Both the position numbers and the translations under genes were made by a program. Of a stretch of DNA of 64,000 nucleotides, positions 49,496 to 62,254 are shown piece after piece. The notes beneath the pieces were generated by a model. The model saw only the letters and a list, made by a program, of their open reading frames with translations, was not told the DNA's origin and searched no databases. Every line of letters begins with the position of its first letter. The first letter of the stretch is position 1. Origin of the DNA: Beroe forskalii (Eukaryota; Ctenophora; Nuda; Beroida; Beroidae); the NCBI GenBank assembly GCA_011033025.1, contig WFMF01000066.1, positions 558,001 through 622,000 of the forward strand. The letters are read 5' to 3'.

Positions 49496-49680
49496 TGGAG
49501 TGCTGTTGTTTGGTCGGGGTATAATCTGATTGCATGGTATCAGCTGTGACCGTATTACTTCAATAATGAACTCGGCACGCCTCTTCCATTATCCAACTTA
49601 AAAAGTCTCGGCTACGCCTCGACCATGATGGCTGTGTTATACGGTCACCACTTCGCCATGCAACCACTCAGTAACCCAAT
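49496..49680. repeat. Dispersed repeat, copy 1 of 2
   Basis: Contains CAGCTGTGACCGTAT, AATGAACTCGGCACGCCTC and ATTATCCAACT in the same order as 51050-51215. Its outer parts are mutually inverted (GACCGTAT / ATACGGTC), as in a MITE. Confidence 0.65.
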
Positions 49681-51049
49681 CCCTGTAATTTTCAACTTCC
49701 ATTCTCGTTATATTTCATTGAGCTGCAGAAAAATAGCTAGAAAGAAAAAGTATTTTCATAAAACTTCGTCAAAACATTCAATGGTGCGACCAGATTTATC
49801 AGACTTTCGTAATAACTTAGATTAAGTCTCCTTGCGACTATGTATAAGGTGTAAGAAAATAAGTAATTATTCATTGCTTTATGAATACTGAATAGCAAGA
49901 AAATTCATGTACATACAAGATCTTGTTTAATTGATGCATGTCAATATCGTAACCTGAAGTTTTAGCATTGTAAGGAAGAAGAACTACAATCCCAAACTAA
50001 GTCTGAGAATAGTATTGTTGCCCTCATTTAGTGATTACAGTCTATCTTGTGAGCCTGATTTGGTCGGGCATAGCATGGGCGCTGGGAGCTGTCCACATTA
50101 AGGCCCGCACAAATAATTTCTGGGCATCTTATGTTCTCAGTCATCAAAAACCATACAAGGCGACCGCCTTTCATCATAACGGAAGGTAAAAGAGATCCTT
50201 ACTTTAAACTATTGATAAACGTCGACTGGTCATGTCAATGAAAAGTGAAAAATTACCCAGATAATTCCCGCGAGGTTGGCTGCTACAAAATACTGCCCGC
50301 AATATTTTAATTTTATGTGATTGGAGACCGGCCGCATCTACAACCACAACCCCGAACACTTGTGGGGTAGAGAAATAAACCTTGAAAATACGTTGAAAGC
50401 GTTAAAATAAATTCTAATCAACTCCTTAATTTTTGTGTACTCAATTCATATCAAATCAAATTTATCTTAATTGAGATTGTCCTGTTCAATTACTCTTGTT
50501 AGTGTCCTGTTTTCTGATGCAAATCCAAGCGCCTTTGTGAGATTCCTTCCATAACGTCACCTGACGGAGATATTTGATGATTAACTTTTCAGCTATTTAC
50601 TGATTGTCTAAAGCTGTAATAAGATATATATCTGATTACAATGTAATAAGATATAGATCTTATTACATTATTACAGCTTTAGATATTCAGTAAATAGCTG
50701 AAGAATTATGTCTAGACGCTTTGAACAAAGATATTGATTTCAGAAACTGATGGGTACTGCGTAGCGGGTTCTAATTGATACTGATAGAAAGATACGAGTG
50801 TAGTCCCGAATCGAAGTGGAGGTATTACATTCACTATTATACCCATCCCATGCTTGTTTTAGCGACCGTGTAAGTTTGGTTATACGGTCTCCACTGAATT
50901 ACATCGCAAAAAAGGCATAAAATTGAATTTGATTTTATATTATAAAGCAGCACTCAAAAATCTACTTAAGCGTTGAATCTGGACGAGGGTCGTCAGACCC
51001 GAGTGGGAAAAATACTGTTGTTTAGTCAGAGAATAGTAGGTCCCAGCTG
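49681..51049. other. Unassigned spacer with a palindrome
   Basis: AT-rich, no gene recognised. 50588-50702 is an almost perfect inverted repeat (TTCAGCTATTTACTGA against TCAGTAAATAGCTGAA) around AATAAGATATAGATCTTATT. Confidence 0.5.
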
Positions 51050-51215
51050 TTTCCGGTCGGGTTATAATCCGGTTCCATGATCTCAGCTGTGACCGTATAC
51101 CTTCGATAATGAACTCGGCACGCCTCGTCCATTATCCAACTAACACGGTCTCGGCTGTCACCTCGACCATGTAAGTTGCGGTATACAGTCACCACTTCGA
51201 CATGTAACCGCTTAA
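51050..51215. repeat. Dispersed repeat, copy 2 of 2
   Basis: Diverged copy of 49496-49680, in the same orientation, 1.55 kb away. Confidence 0.65.
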
Positions 51216-53008
51216 TATATTAATGATGACGATAATCACAAGATTTTCGCGCTGCGCGCGCTACCTTTTAAAGTTTTAGGGCTGAATTTTTCGTTCTGTC
51301 TCAATTCTAGTACCTTTTTGATTTTTAGGTGAAAAAGTGTTGCTAACTTAAACACTGTGAAATATTGGTTAAGAACGAAATTGGGCCCATTTCGTTACAA
51401 ATGACAAAACGGGCGCTTTAGGATATTCATTTGTTGCCATGATTTAAAAATCCCCACTCAATTTACTTTCTTCCTTCGCTATAGACATAGTAAAGCAATA
51501 AAGGAGTAATATAACAATAAAAACTTCACACATGATGATTATTTGTCATTCTTATTGACCATTATTATAACATGAATGCTTTGTAAACGGTCACGTATAC
51601 GGTTATTTTTTCACACTGCTTTGAAAACGGTCACGTATTTTTCCCATATAATAGTTGAAGATTGCTGAATTAATAATTGTGGGATTTATTGGGCAATAAA
51701 TTTTTCCTTTACTTCCAGTATTGCGATGAGCTGAATAGAATATACGTGACCGTTTTCTGATAACGATTGAGAGGGGGATATTGTCAATAGGAGACTAAAA
51801 ATAGAAATGAGAATTAATAATCATGTGTTAAATTCATCACTACGGACAATGGGTTAGTCAGCAAGTGCCAGGTGGGCGGAGGACTATATAGCTAACAGAT
51901 TTTATAGCTAAACAGTAAACCGGTCAACATAGTTGAATTCAGGTTCTACCGGCCCTTTTTACTTTTTAGTGTTCTCACTACCTTTTGACGAGTTGCTTTG
52001 ACTGATGAGCACACCTATGCATGAAACATTGACCCCTGAGCTTAAATCTTCCATCCCATGAAATGAACATTCTGAACAGTCCATTTCAACATTTCATTAG
52101 GGGGAGGCTCTTTTAGGTCCCATTTTCTAGGGTCCTTTTCAGATTGTCTATATCTTCTTTAAGGGCCCTAGACTGAAATTTCTCTAACGATCAATTGCAT
52201 AGCCCGATATAGAAGAAATTCGGTTTTTATTGTCTGCTCAATGAGGTAGTTCAGTATTTTAACAATCCGGTCATAGATCTTACAAAATGTTTAAAGGGCT
52301 CTTTAAGGCCCCATTTTCTAGAGGCTTTTCTGGTCACCTTCATCCCCTGGAGCCCTACAAGAAAATCCAAAATTAAAATTTCCAATTCCAATCAGCATAA
52401 ACTAATTTGTTGAATGATATTTGAATCATTATCTTACTACTTATAATTCTTCCTCATATATAAATATATAAATAAATAAATTAATTAATATATATATCTG
52501 TCTGTCCGGTTTATGATTTCTGTCTGTCCGGTGGCTTATATATAGCCACAGATTTTTCTGACACCACTCAGTACCCAATCAAGCATACCGATTGCCGATG
52601 ATCGGAATGTTCATACCAGAGTACCAGTGACGTTTGACACCACCTGACATATAGACATAATTGAATAAAATATTTATTACATAATTAAGTACCAATTGCT
52701 GAAGCGAAAAAATTGTGAACGATGGCCGGAGGCCTTTCATTTACCATTCATTTTCATCTCTTTTAGGCTCTTTTGGGACCCTTTTCGGATTTTTCTATAT
52801 CCTTGGGCCTAAAAGGGCGCTGCCCCCCTCCCCTTTGTATTAACAACTGATACTATCATCATTAAATTTTTGATCAAGTTAATAAGACTTTACTTAGTTT
52901 AGCTGCACCAGCAAAACGTTAGTTACTAATTACCAGCTTGTAATAGATTTAACAAAGTGATAATAAGATGATCCCCATTCTAAACAATGTTTCGCACAGT
53001 TTACGAAG
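51216..53008. other. Unassigned spacer upstream of the peptide gene
   Basis: 51575-51765 holds AACGGTCACGTATAC words facing ATACGTGACCGTTTTC, a small inverted repeat. 52110-52820 has three diverged copies of a GGCTCTTTTAGG...CCATTTTCTAGG phrase. 52455-52560 contains TA-rich simple sequence with a repeated TCTGTCTGTCCGG. The peptide gene promoter should lie at the right end. Confidence 0.45.
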
Positions 53009-53203
53009 ATGAAACTGACTGTTGTGCTATGTCTCCTGGCGTTGGTGCTCGTGTGTGTCGTGGAGGAAAGTGAGGCTCACGCAGGGAACGGTTCAGAAGA
53101 TGCCCTAGAGTCTTTCCCCCTTACTCCGGAGGAAAAGAAGGCAGCGAAGCAGAGGAGAATCGAAAACAGGAGGAAGAACAAAGCTGGTATACAGAAGGAA
53201 TAG
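53009..53203 (+). CDS. Small secreted peptide, 64 residues
   Basis: The ORF opens with a textbook signal peptide (MKLTVVLCLLALVLVCVVEE, cleavage likely after SEA near residue 23). A short acidic stretch (GNGSEDALESFPLTPEE) and a very basic tail (KKAAKQRRIENRRKNKAG) follow. There are no cysteines, so it is not a disulfide-rich toxin type. A helical basic peptide or a prohormone-like precursor is possible; dibasic sites are present. I do not recognise a family. Splice sites are not evident, so it may be one exon or the only exon seen. The last 11 codons lie inside the right arm of the inverted repeat and recur at 37520-37551. Confidence 0.6.
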   Translation: MKLTVVLCLLALVLVCVVEESEAHAGNGSEDALESFPLTPEEKKAAKQRRIENRRKNKAGIQKE

Positions 53204-54229
53204 TACCGGTCCGTACTCTACCCCGAAATCACAAATGGGTACTGATGAGAGGACGTGAATTTTTTGTCAAAATGCAATAATTAGATCGCTATTCGATATG
53301 TCATAATATAATTTTGAAAACTTTGAATTGAAATGGTATTTTCACTTCTTTGCCTCAATCAAAAATTAGTTCGATGCAAAGTTATTTTAAGCCCATACCA
53401 CATCACTTAGTTTCAGAAGGCTAAGGACATACCTCAAAATTGTGAGAGGGGATTATAAAGATGAATTTTGAGCAGTTGCGTGACCGAACTGAGCTGGTTG
53501 GAAAGGTTTAAAATAATACGGTAATGGTTTTGGGGCTGATTATACAATTTAATTTGAATGATGCCTTGAACCCTTGGCGTTTTTGGACCCGAAATCTAAC
53601 TATAATATCTAGCATGCAAGAATATTGAAACATGGTAGAGGAGTTTCTAAAAGTTTTTGCAAACTGAGATATTGAAAATATTTGAGATGGCCAAATTAGA
53701 TTCAATTCACTTGGTTTGTCCAAAAATATCCATCCAAAATGATGGGAAAATGAGTTTGAAGCGTTGTTGTTGTGAAACCCACGGTGGGGCTGGCAATGTG
53801 CCGCAATATTATATCAATATTACACAATACAAGTTTAACAATCCAACAAAAACATAAACTCATAAAGCACTGATTTACGTATTTAAGGAGTTCATCTTTA
53901 TGTAATATGTCGTGTCAAAGCATATGAAATATGGATATTACCAAGACTGCAGATCAATAACAAAATAGATAGAAACTGTCAAAACATAACTTCACTGAAA
54001 AACTCGCAAAACAATTTATTACAAATCAAGAACAATACGGATAAAAACTGTCAAACATAAATCTTCTAAAAACTCGATAAACCGTGATTTTTTTATTAGT
54101 TATGGCAAAACGGTTCATATTACATTCATATACAATTCATATACGAATTAATTTTATAAGTTTGTATATCACGTCATCATAATTTGTAATAAATTAATAT
54201 TGAATATTTATACACTTATTTAATACACT
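53204..54229. other. 3' flank of the peptide gene
   Basis: AT-rich, mirrored at 36515-37519. No gene is supported. Confidence 0.45.
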
Positions 54230-56850
54230 CATTAGCATTGTACACTGTAGTTAACAATTTTGCCTTCATTTCGCATGGATCTAAGACCTCTAATGTCAAA
54301 AATTAAGAAGCTATTAGTCCTCCAATCGTTTTGCTCACCCTCTGTCTGTAATTTCATCATAAACTTTTTTGAATTATTTTTAAAAATATTGAATGAGATG
54401 CAACAAGCAGGTGAAAGGAAACTCTGTACCGTTCGCTGGTCGTAGTATAAAAGTGGACCTTTAAAAAACACAGAGTTCCTGAACACCTGAGTGTTGTGTT
54501 CATTGAACCATGCTAAAAACGAGGAATTAGTCTGATCCAGTGTACTCATAGTCAAGATATCACTATTGATCGTGGTTTTAATTGAGATTGGTAACATGGA
54601 CGGAAAACTTTTGGCCTTATGCATCATTTGAACTGCCTGATTTGCAATAATGCCGTGGATTGTTAGAATACCGTAATCATTGAAAGAGCTTTTCGTGCTA
54701 GTATCAAGCAGTAAACGACCGAGTTCAGGTTCTTAGCCGAGGCCGAGGCCGAGGCCGAGTTTGCATCGTCAAGGCCGGAGCCGAGGCCGAGGCCGAGACC
54801 GAGGCCGAAGCCGAGTTCAACCGAGTTCATATAACTTTCGTGAAGCTACAATTTTATATTGCCGTAAACTATTTTAAAAGAATCTTTGCTAATTGAATCG
54901 GTTAAATTTGATGAAGTTCTTATGTTTAATTTTAATCCAGAAAATTTTAGCTTGTTTGATCCTAAAATTCAGCCTAAGTTTTGAAATATCACATGAAATT
55001 CTGGCAATTAACTAGGTATCAAACTCGGCAAAATGAAGCAAAATTTGGCCGAGACCGAGGCCGAGGCCGAGTTTGAAAAAAGGGCCGATTTTGGCCGAGG
55101 CCGAGGCCGAGGCCGAGTACTCGGTCGTTTACTGGTACGAAGTCTACCGTCCTTGTAGTAGTAGTTGACATATCCCGGCATTACTGCTCTCATAGCTTTT
55201 TTCTGTGCGGTGAAAAGTTGACTTATGTTACTTTTGTTCGTAAAGCCCCAAACTAAACAGCAAAAGTTAAGATGACTCTGAAAAAAACTATGATATATCT
55301 GAAGCCTTACTTGTTCAAAGGAACTTTGGATTTTATCTTGTACATAATGCCAACGTATCTTGACATTTTACTTCTTAGGGCCTTAATGTGGAGCAGACCA
55401 TGCCAATTTTTTTCGTCAACCATCACTCCAAGGAAGCGAGCTTCCTGGACTCGCTTCGATGGGAAGTTGTTAATTTTAAGATCGGGATTTTGCAAAATTT
55501 TATTTCTGCTGAATATCATGTAGTGGGTTTTTTGAGGTTTAGCATCAAGCCATTGCTATTTACCCATTGAAATAATTTACAGCTCAAAGTTGCTAACTTA
55601 TTTTCAATTTCAGAGACACTTTTGCCAGTAATTATTATGTTAGCATCGTCAGCATATAGGATGAATTTGGCAAATTTGTCTATACCAGGCATGTCATTTA
55701 TATATATAATAAAGAGCAAAGGTCCCAATATACTCCCTTGGGGAACACCAAATTACCAAAACGCACATGCTGGTTGGATGACTTTTTGTTATCTATCGCT
55801 ACAAATTGTTTCCTATTGTTTAGATAACTTTTTAACTAATCAAGGGTTTTGCCGCGAATTCCATAATGGTTAAGCTTGTGGAGCAGTATATCGTGATCTA
55901 CCATATCAAACGCCTTAGAGAAATCAATAAGAAGCAGCAGAGATACTGCATTCTTGTTAGCAGGGTATTTTGAGCCATTAACAAGCCATGCTCACATGAC
56001 CGGCCTGCCCTAAAGCCGTACTGTAGTTCATGCAGCGACTTATTTTTATCAAGATAGGACATAATTCTTATGTGCATTAATTTTTCATATATTTTAGAAA
56101 AAGAGCCTAAGAGTGAGATAGGTCTATAGTTAGCTACATCAGTCTTTGGCCCTTCCTTGTGTATTGGAACTACCTGCGCTAGCTTAAAGAGATTCAGGAA
56201 ATATACCTTGATCAAAGGATGCTTCGATGGTATCGGTAAGTATTTCAATAAAACTATCATCTTCGGCCGCTAATTTTAGCACACTTATTTTCGTGTCCCT
56301 AGTAGACTTGTTCTTGAACTTATTAATTATGTCCCTAACTTCATGCTTCATGACTCTAAAGTGACTATGGTATTGGACACGGAACCATTTAGATGACACC
56401 TGTAATCGTTATCTGAACCGGAATTTTCAATTTTTTGTTTGAGGTTGCTGGCAATATTGGAGAAATAATCGTTGAATTTTTCGCAGATTGCTTCAGTATC
56501 ATGAGTTACTTTTCCGTCCTTATCAATCAATTTCTTAATTTGGACGCGTTTATTATTCCTGTTCAGTAGTTTGTTAATCATTTGCCACTTTTTCCTGCAG
56601 TTATCAGAATAGTCATCAAAATATTTTCGATAATATTTTGTTTGGCAATGTTTATATGTTTGTCGCAAAATTTACACATCTTTTCATATTTCGTTTTACT
56701 CAAATCTCTAAAATTAGGGCCACAATGGCCAACTTTTGGTCCAAAATAGGCCAGCAACACTTTGATATGATAATCACCGAGTTTAGTGTTTGTTTACGGG
56801 AATCTCTCTGGCACTCACAAAACTCGAGAGACTGTGGGATATGCTGAAGG
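54230..56850 (-). pseudogene. Second LINE (Jockey/CR1-group), right copy
   Basis: Mirror of 32014-36514 without the composite insertion. It retains the catalytic region lost on the left ([33 protein letters not shown]) and RPISLLGSFSKIYEKLMH. Frameshifts remain near 56350, 56170, 55950 and 55730. A GGCCGAG element splits its C-terminal part (54709-55134). It is inactive. Confidence 0.83.
54709..55134. mobile_element. hAT-like MITE with GGCCGA minisatellite
   Basis: Ends CAGTAAACGACCGAGT and ACTCGGTCGTTTACTG are perfect inverted repeats. Flanks are GTATCAAG (54701-54708) and GTACGAAG (55135-55142), an 8-bp duplication that has since diverged. The left arm's empty site near 36047 reads CTTCCTAC, the complement of GTAGGAAG. 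The interior is a (GAGGCC)n array on both sides of a unique AT-rich core. Confidence 0.82.
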
Positions 56851-56851
56851 G

Positions 56852-59195
56852 AAAATAATAATAATATGTTCAACTTATATTTTATGGTGGCACAACTTCT
56901 AACACACTCAGGTGTGCCACGAAAACAAGACTGTCATTAATAATTTAAACAGTGCCCAAAAACAAACACTAAATTCAAAGCCAAGATCAGAGAATTACTT
57001 TACCCATGCACTGTTTAATAAAATAAAACTAGAAGAGAATCAAAAGTTTAGCCTATATTTCGGGGAAAGCCTCAAGAAATAAATATGTTTTCAGAGCACT
57101 TTTGAATGTGATAATATCAGAACAATATTTGACATGTTGGGGAAGGTTATTCCACAACTTAGGACCAACTTTAGAAAACGATCTATCACCAAAATTAGAA
57201 AACATGTTAGGTTCTTTCAATTGTACATTTGACCCTAATATATTAGCATAATTTAGTTCAGATGAAAGATAAACTGGACCTAAATTATTCAAACATTTAA
57301 ATACCAGCAAAAGAATCTTATATTTTATTCTCTGTTTGACAGGAAGCCAGTGAAGCACCTTCAGAGTATCGCCGACATGGTCATGTTTGTAAAGTCCCAC
57401 AATACACTTGGCTGCAGCATTCTGAATCCTTTGGAGTTCTAGTAAGATGTTCTCGTTAATTCCAAAGTACAAACAATTGCAATAGTCAAGTTTGCAGACA
57501 ATTAGACTGTTAATGATAAGCTTCAGCTGATCTCTGTCAAACAAGAACCCACGTTTGTTTATGTTACGCAACATTCTGAATGAGTCCTGCTTTACTTTGA
57601 TGACCTGATTTCTGAAGCATAAACGTTCATCAAACAGAACACCCAAGTTTTTGCAGTGCTAGTGAAGCGGACACATATGTCCCCTGGCAGAAACACTCCT
57701 TTGATGGAAATCTTTTGAGAACGTTTGGGGTGCAAATATCATGATTTGTGTTTTCCAGGGTTTAACAGTAGGCAATATTCAAACATCCAATCTTGAATAG
57801 TTTTAAACATGTTGAAATGTTAGAATTGAGGAAGACTGCTTGCTCAGTGGGTCTAAAGGATTTGTAAACCTGTTGGTCATCTGCATAACCATGGACATTG
57901 AAGCCAGTCTTTTTTATGACACTGTAAAGAGACCTAACATAGATATTAAACAAAACTGGACCTAAGACACTTCCCTGTGGTACCCCAAATAAGAGTTCTA
58001 TTTCTTCTGAGGTGGTTGATCCCAGTCTTATACGTTGTGCCCTGCCAGTTAGAAAAGATTTGAACCATTTTAGCACAGTTCCTCTAAGCTTGATTTCATC
58101 ATGCAATATTTTCAAAAGTATCTTGTGTGATACAGTATCAAACGCTGCACTTAAGTCCAGCATGAGTAACACAGTAGCTGACCTAGAATCAAAAGCGCAA
58201 AGAAGATCGTTTGTTACTTTCAGCAGGATGGTTTCCGTAGAGTGATGCTTCTTGTATGCTGATTGTTCACTTGTGTGCATTCCTTGTGATTCCATATGGC
58301 TGTTAAGGCGCTTTAAGACAACTCTTTCCACCAGCTTTCCTAAAAATGAGAGATTTGATATAGGCCTGTAGTTCTTGAAATTATTAGGATCCAGGTTGTG
58401 GTCTTTGATGGTTGGAATAATGTCGGCAATCTTAAGGCCATCCATAGAACCATTTTTGAGAGACAGATTGACAAGTTCACATAAAAGTGGGATAAAGCAC
58501 ATCAATATTTTCCTGGACTATTGCAGAAGGAAGGAAGTCATTGGGTGCACATTTGATGCCACTGTTTTTATGATCTCCTTCAGTTCATCAACAGTACAGG
58601 GGGCAAACTCACTGAGAAATCCATCATTACATTGAGATTGAACTAGCAAATCAAGTGGCTGTAACGAAACATTTCCTTGACTAGTATATTGAAGTTGTCC
58701 ATAATACCATTAATCTTATCAACAAAGTAAGCATTGAAGTCTGAGGCTAGGCTACCAATGTCTTCAAAATCTGGCATGGGTGACACACTTTTCCTATCCA
58801 GTTCTGTGTTGACAATATTGTATATTGCTTTCACATTACCAGCATTTTGTTTGATCATGTTACCATAGAAACACTTCTTCTTAGTGTTTCGGGAGTATTT
58901 TAGTGTCCAGTAGAGCATCGTGGTACTGTTCTTCATCATCACTATTTTTGGTCTTTTCTCCATGTTCGTTCAAGTTTTCTACAGAATGCTCTTTGTTTCT
59001 TGTACTCAGTGTCAAACCAAGGGGCATGAGGAACATCAGAAATAGTTTTCGTGACCAGAGGTGCATGTACATCTATTATCTTTTGAAGACCACTGAAGAA
59101 ATCAAGTATACACTTCTTGAATTGGGAACTGTGTTCAAGGATGGTACAAGGATGGTACAAGGAAGTAGTTCTGTGTCATTAGATCATCAATGCGA
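56852..59195 (-). pseudogene. CR1-like LINE, right copy, uninterrupted
   Basis: Mirror of the left copy without the composite insertion. It shows the linker, RPISNLSFLGKLVERVV, LMLDLSAAFDTVSHKIL, the HGYADDQQVYKSF catalytic block and the C-terminal KTYLFLEAFPEI, and ends in an ATT tail near 56852-56866. It keeps the 11 bp lost on the left at the palm Asp but has its own lesions: an extra base near 58485, a frame change near 57655 and others near 58660 and 58900. The 5' endonuclease region is missing. Confidence 0.85.
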
Positions 59196-59204
59196 TTATA
59201 TACG

Positions 59205-59386
59205 GTAAATACACACTTGGGTGTGTAATTACCACATTAATTCCACGAGCTTGCGAGTGGAATTCATGCAATAAATGCACGAGCTTGCGAGTGCATTTAT
59301 TGGAGTAATTGCACGAGCTTGCGAGTGCAATTACGATGGCAATTGACACACCCAAGTGTGCATTTACTGTATTATTACCCTGCCAT
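59205..59386. mobile_element. Stacked-hairpin MITE, right copy
   Basis: Mirror of 25128-25306. It carries the CACGAGCTTGCGAGTG loop in all three internal hairpins. Confidence 0.65.
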
Positions 59387-60369
59387 ATACGCATCAATCA
59401 AAGTAGACGGTTTGAAACTTAAGTAAGCGAACTCAATGTTTTATGAATAATGGGTACACTATTTCATAATTGAAACAGGCGAGAATTTTGGACAAATTTG
59501 CCAGTGATTTGTAAAAGTCAGAATCACATCATTATCGTATCGGGGTCAATTCAGCGAATAAGTTCAAAAGTCCAAATGATACTACCAGCGCCCAGCATTG
59601 ATAAATACTGTATGACGTTGTGTATGTATATGTACTTTACAAAAATTTTGTTTTGATCTTTCATTGCCATAAAGAATGAACCATGAAAGTTAACTGTTAA
59701 GTACTCAATCGAAAACAAAACAATTCACACCACGAACATTAATAACAACTGACTCGAGAGCTACAATCTTATCCGGATCTCGTATAGAATCTGCCCTTAA
59801 AGAAAAACACGATCACATGTGAATGTAGTCAGCTAAATCAAAATGTATGTATGTACTCCTCAGTTGAACAATGATTTTCGTGCCATAATCATTATCTTCA
59901 TCCGATCTAAAATAAGTAACGAACACTGACAGATAGAAATGACGGCGCACAGAAATAATGTAGTTGAATTTGATAAAACGGAGCAATGCACCCTATATAT
60001 GGCGCCACAAGTCTGCGTTATATCTCTAAGACTAGATAAATAAACATTGAAACACGAATGGAGTTATCAATCCCGTCTGGGTGGCGCCATTTAGGTGTAT
60101 ACGATAGTGTTCCTTTATCTTTATCTATTTTATCTTTATCTTGTGTTGCCCTATAATTTCGTTTAGATATATCGTATTTCATAAATTATGCTCATATTTA
60201 CTTTATCTTGTGCTACCGAATGTGCCATGAAGAATATAACATATATCGTACCGAACATTTTGTGCTCCTTATCGCTATTTCTCTATTTTATCTTGTTTTA
60301 CAGTATATATACGGTTAAGAATAGATTATATCGAAACGTTTTTAATATGAAAAGTGCGATAAAAGATAT
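59387..60369. other. AT-rich arm sequence
   Basis: Mirror of 24140-25127; no gene is recognised. Confidence 0.4.
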
Positions 60370-60377
60370 CATGGGAG

Positions 60378-61513
60378 TAGGGTTTCCATCTAGATATTAT
60401 CTAGATAAGATTATCTAGATAATTTGCAAAAAATCTTTGTCTATTTATCTAGATAATTTCTACTAGATATCTAGATAAACTTTATATCCCTTTTGTCGAG
60501 AAATTTCAGCCAAATTCACCATTTTATAGAACTTTTTTAATGATTATTGGACTTAAAATATTTCAAATCTCTGTTCTGTTCATTTTCATATCCGTTTTGT
60601 AGATCTAAGGTAATAAGAAACCTTAAATGGCTATGCATAGATGGACTTGGACTACTCATTCCATACTTCTATGAACATTGCTTCATATTCAGGGCTCCCA
60701 GGTTCATGGACAGATTGTTCGGCTTCAAGTACAATCTGTTATTCTGTTAAATTAATAATTTGACCTAAAAGTTGAATACTTACTCCTTTAATAAAGTAAT
60801 AACTCTCGATATTCTGCTCCACTATATTCTGTCACAAGATATTGGTGCCCTTTTCAAAATATAGGATGAAAATCTGTACGAAAGTAGTCTCCAGCTATTG
60901 CAAAGTGATTGAGTGTTTAAAACTTACCCTCAAAATATCCAACATTAAACTAGCAAAGCATCCAGCTCGAGCAAACGTTAACTTTGGTATGTTATGGTGA
61001 TTCAATGAGGAAATTTTATTCCTTCTTTCTTATTCTCTTATTCTCATTCCAGCAACTCCGACTCTCCGAGGGCATCATCATGAAATCAACCTTAAATCAA
61101 CCTTAATTGACTCCTTTCCGATGAATAATGCAAGTGTTTATAGCAAATAATTGGTAGATGAGGTTGTTGTTACTCTGTTATGGGTGATTTCTGATTTGAA
61201 CTCAATCAATCAGAAACAATGAATTTCCTGAACTTCATTTGATATCAAAATATGAACATAAGGTGGCCATTAATATCATACTTTTTAATAACCAACAATA
61301 TGAATACCGTAAGCAACAATATGAATACCGACAGCTGGTTGTTGGATGATTCTCCACTGCAACAGTTGTGTATTTCTTACGTTGAAAATTGTGTCAAATA
61401 TATGCAAATTTCGGATTCAAAAATTATCTAGATTATCTAGATAATCTAGATAATTGCGAAAAAATTATCTATTTATCTAGATAAAAGATTTCAAGTAGAT
61501 AATGGAAACCCTA
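60378..61513 (-). mobile_element. hAT-like TATCTAGATAA element, right-arm specific
   Basis: TAGGGTTTCCATCTAGAT to GATAATGGAAACCCTA, with repeated ATCTAGAT words at both ends. Flanked by perfect 8-bp CATGGGAG duplications (60370-60377, 61514-61521). The left arm at about 24132-24139 has a single copy of this octamer, so it is the pre-insertion site. The orientation is opposite to the copy at 17915. Confidence 0.92.
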
Positions 61514-61599
61514 CATGGGAGCTTATCATTCTCCTATTTACATCCGCACAGAGATAGCAAATAGGTTAGAATCGTGCGAATGGCCGTTTCAGAAAATTT

Positions 61600-61790
61600 G
61601 TAGTAATTCAACAGTAGTAATTCAACAGTTGAGAATAGTAATTCAACACTTGAATAGTAATTCAACAGTTGAGGTATAGTAATTACACACTTGACAGTAA
61701 TTCAACTGCTGGGTACGGTGGAATTACATGATTAATATTGCTCAAAAATTCGAAAAGTAATTACACTGCAGGGTAATAATGATTGTAATG
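61600..61790. repeat. AGTAATTCAACA minisatellite, right copy
   Basis: Mirror of 23880-24060. Confidence 0.65.
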
Positions 61791-61969
61791 AGCTAGTTTC
61801 CAAATCACAAGGAAATATTTCCTGTGTGCCGGCGATACCTTTATAAGCAACTTTCGTCGTTGGAGGAGACGAATCTACGTGCCTCGCCTGGCTATATGCG
61901 GTGGACGCCCTTGTTTTAAGGATTGTTAATCAAGGAACTGAAGCTCTTGATGCTTAACTTGGCCATTTT

Positions 61970-62254
61970 TTGTCCAATTTTGGTAAAGGGCCAAAGGAAT
62001 ACATGGTCAGCTCGTCAAATGTTGGTACACGTCCACCGTACCGCTCACTGCTTACAACTGCAAGGCTGGGCCACACAGAACTCCGTACATCACAGTTTAA
62101 AGAAACGATGTCTCATGTGCGCAGGAAACTACGCTTCTCCATCCTGAGAACAGCTCTAGCTGCCATCAGAGGATACCGAGGAAAACCCACTCATCGGAGT
62201 GATGACATCATCAGAAACGTTAATATTATTCCGCACGAGAGACAATTTTACTAA
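61970..62254 (+). CDS. Unrecognised small ORF, right copy, 94 codons
   Basis: This uninterrupted frame starts MSNFGKGPKEYMVSSSNVGT, passes TRPPYRSLLTTARLGHTELR and FKETMSHVRRKLRFSILRTA, and ends near IRNVNIIPHERQFY. It is basic, without a signal peptide or membrane span. A TATA-like TTTATAAG lies about 130 bp upstream (near 61840). The left copy has an extra 120 bp and a one-base frameshift. I do not recognise the family; it could be a chance frame. Confidence 0.4.
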   Translation: MSNFGKGPKEYMVSSSNVGTRPPYRSLLTTARLGHTELRTSQFKETMSHVRRKLRFSILRTALAAIRGYRGKPTHRSDDIIRNVNIIPHERQFY

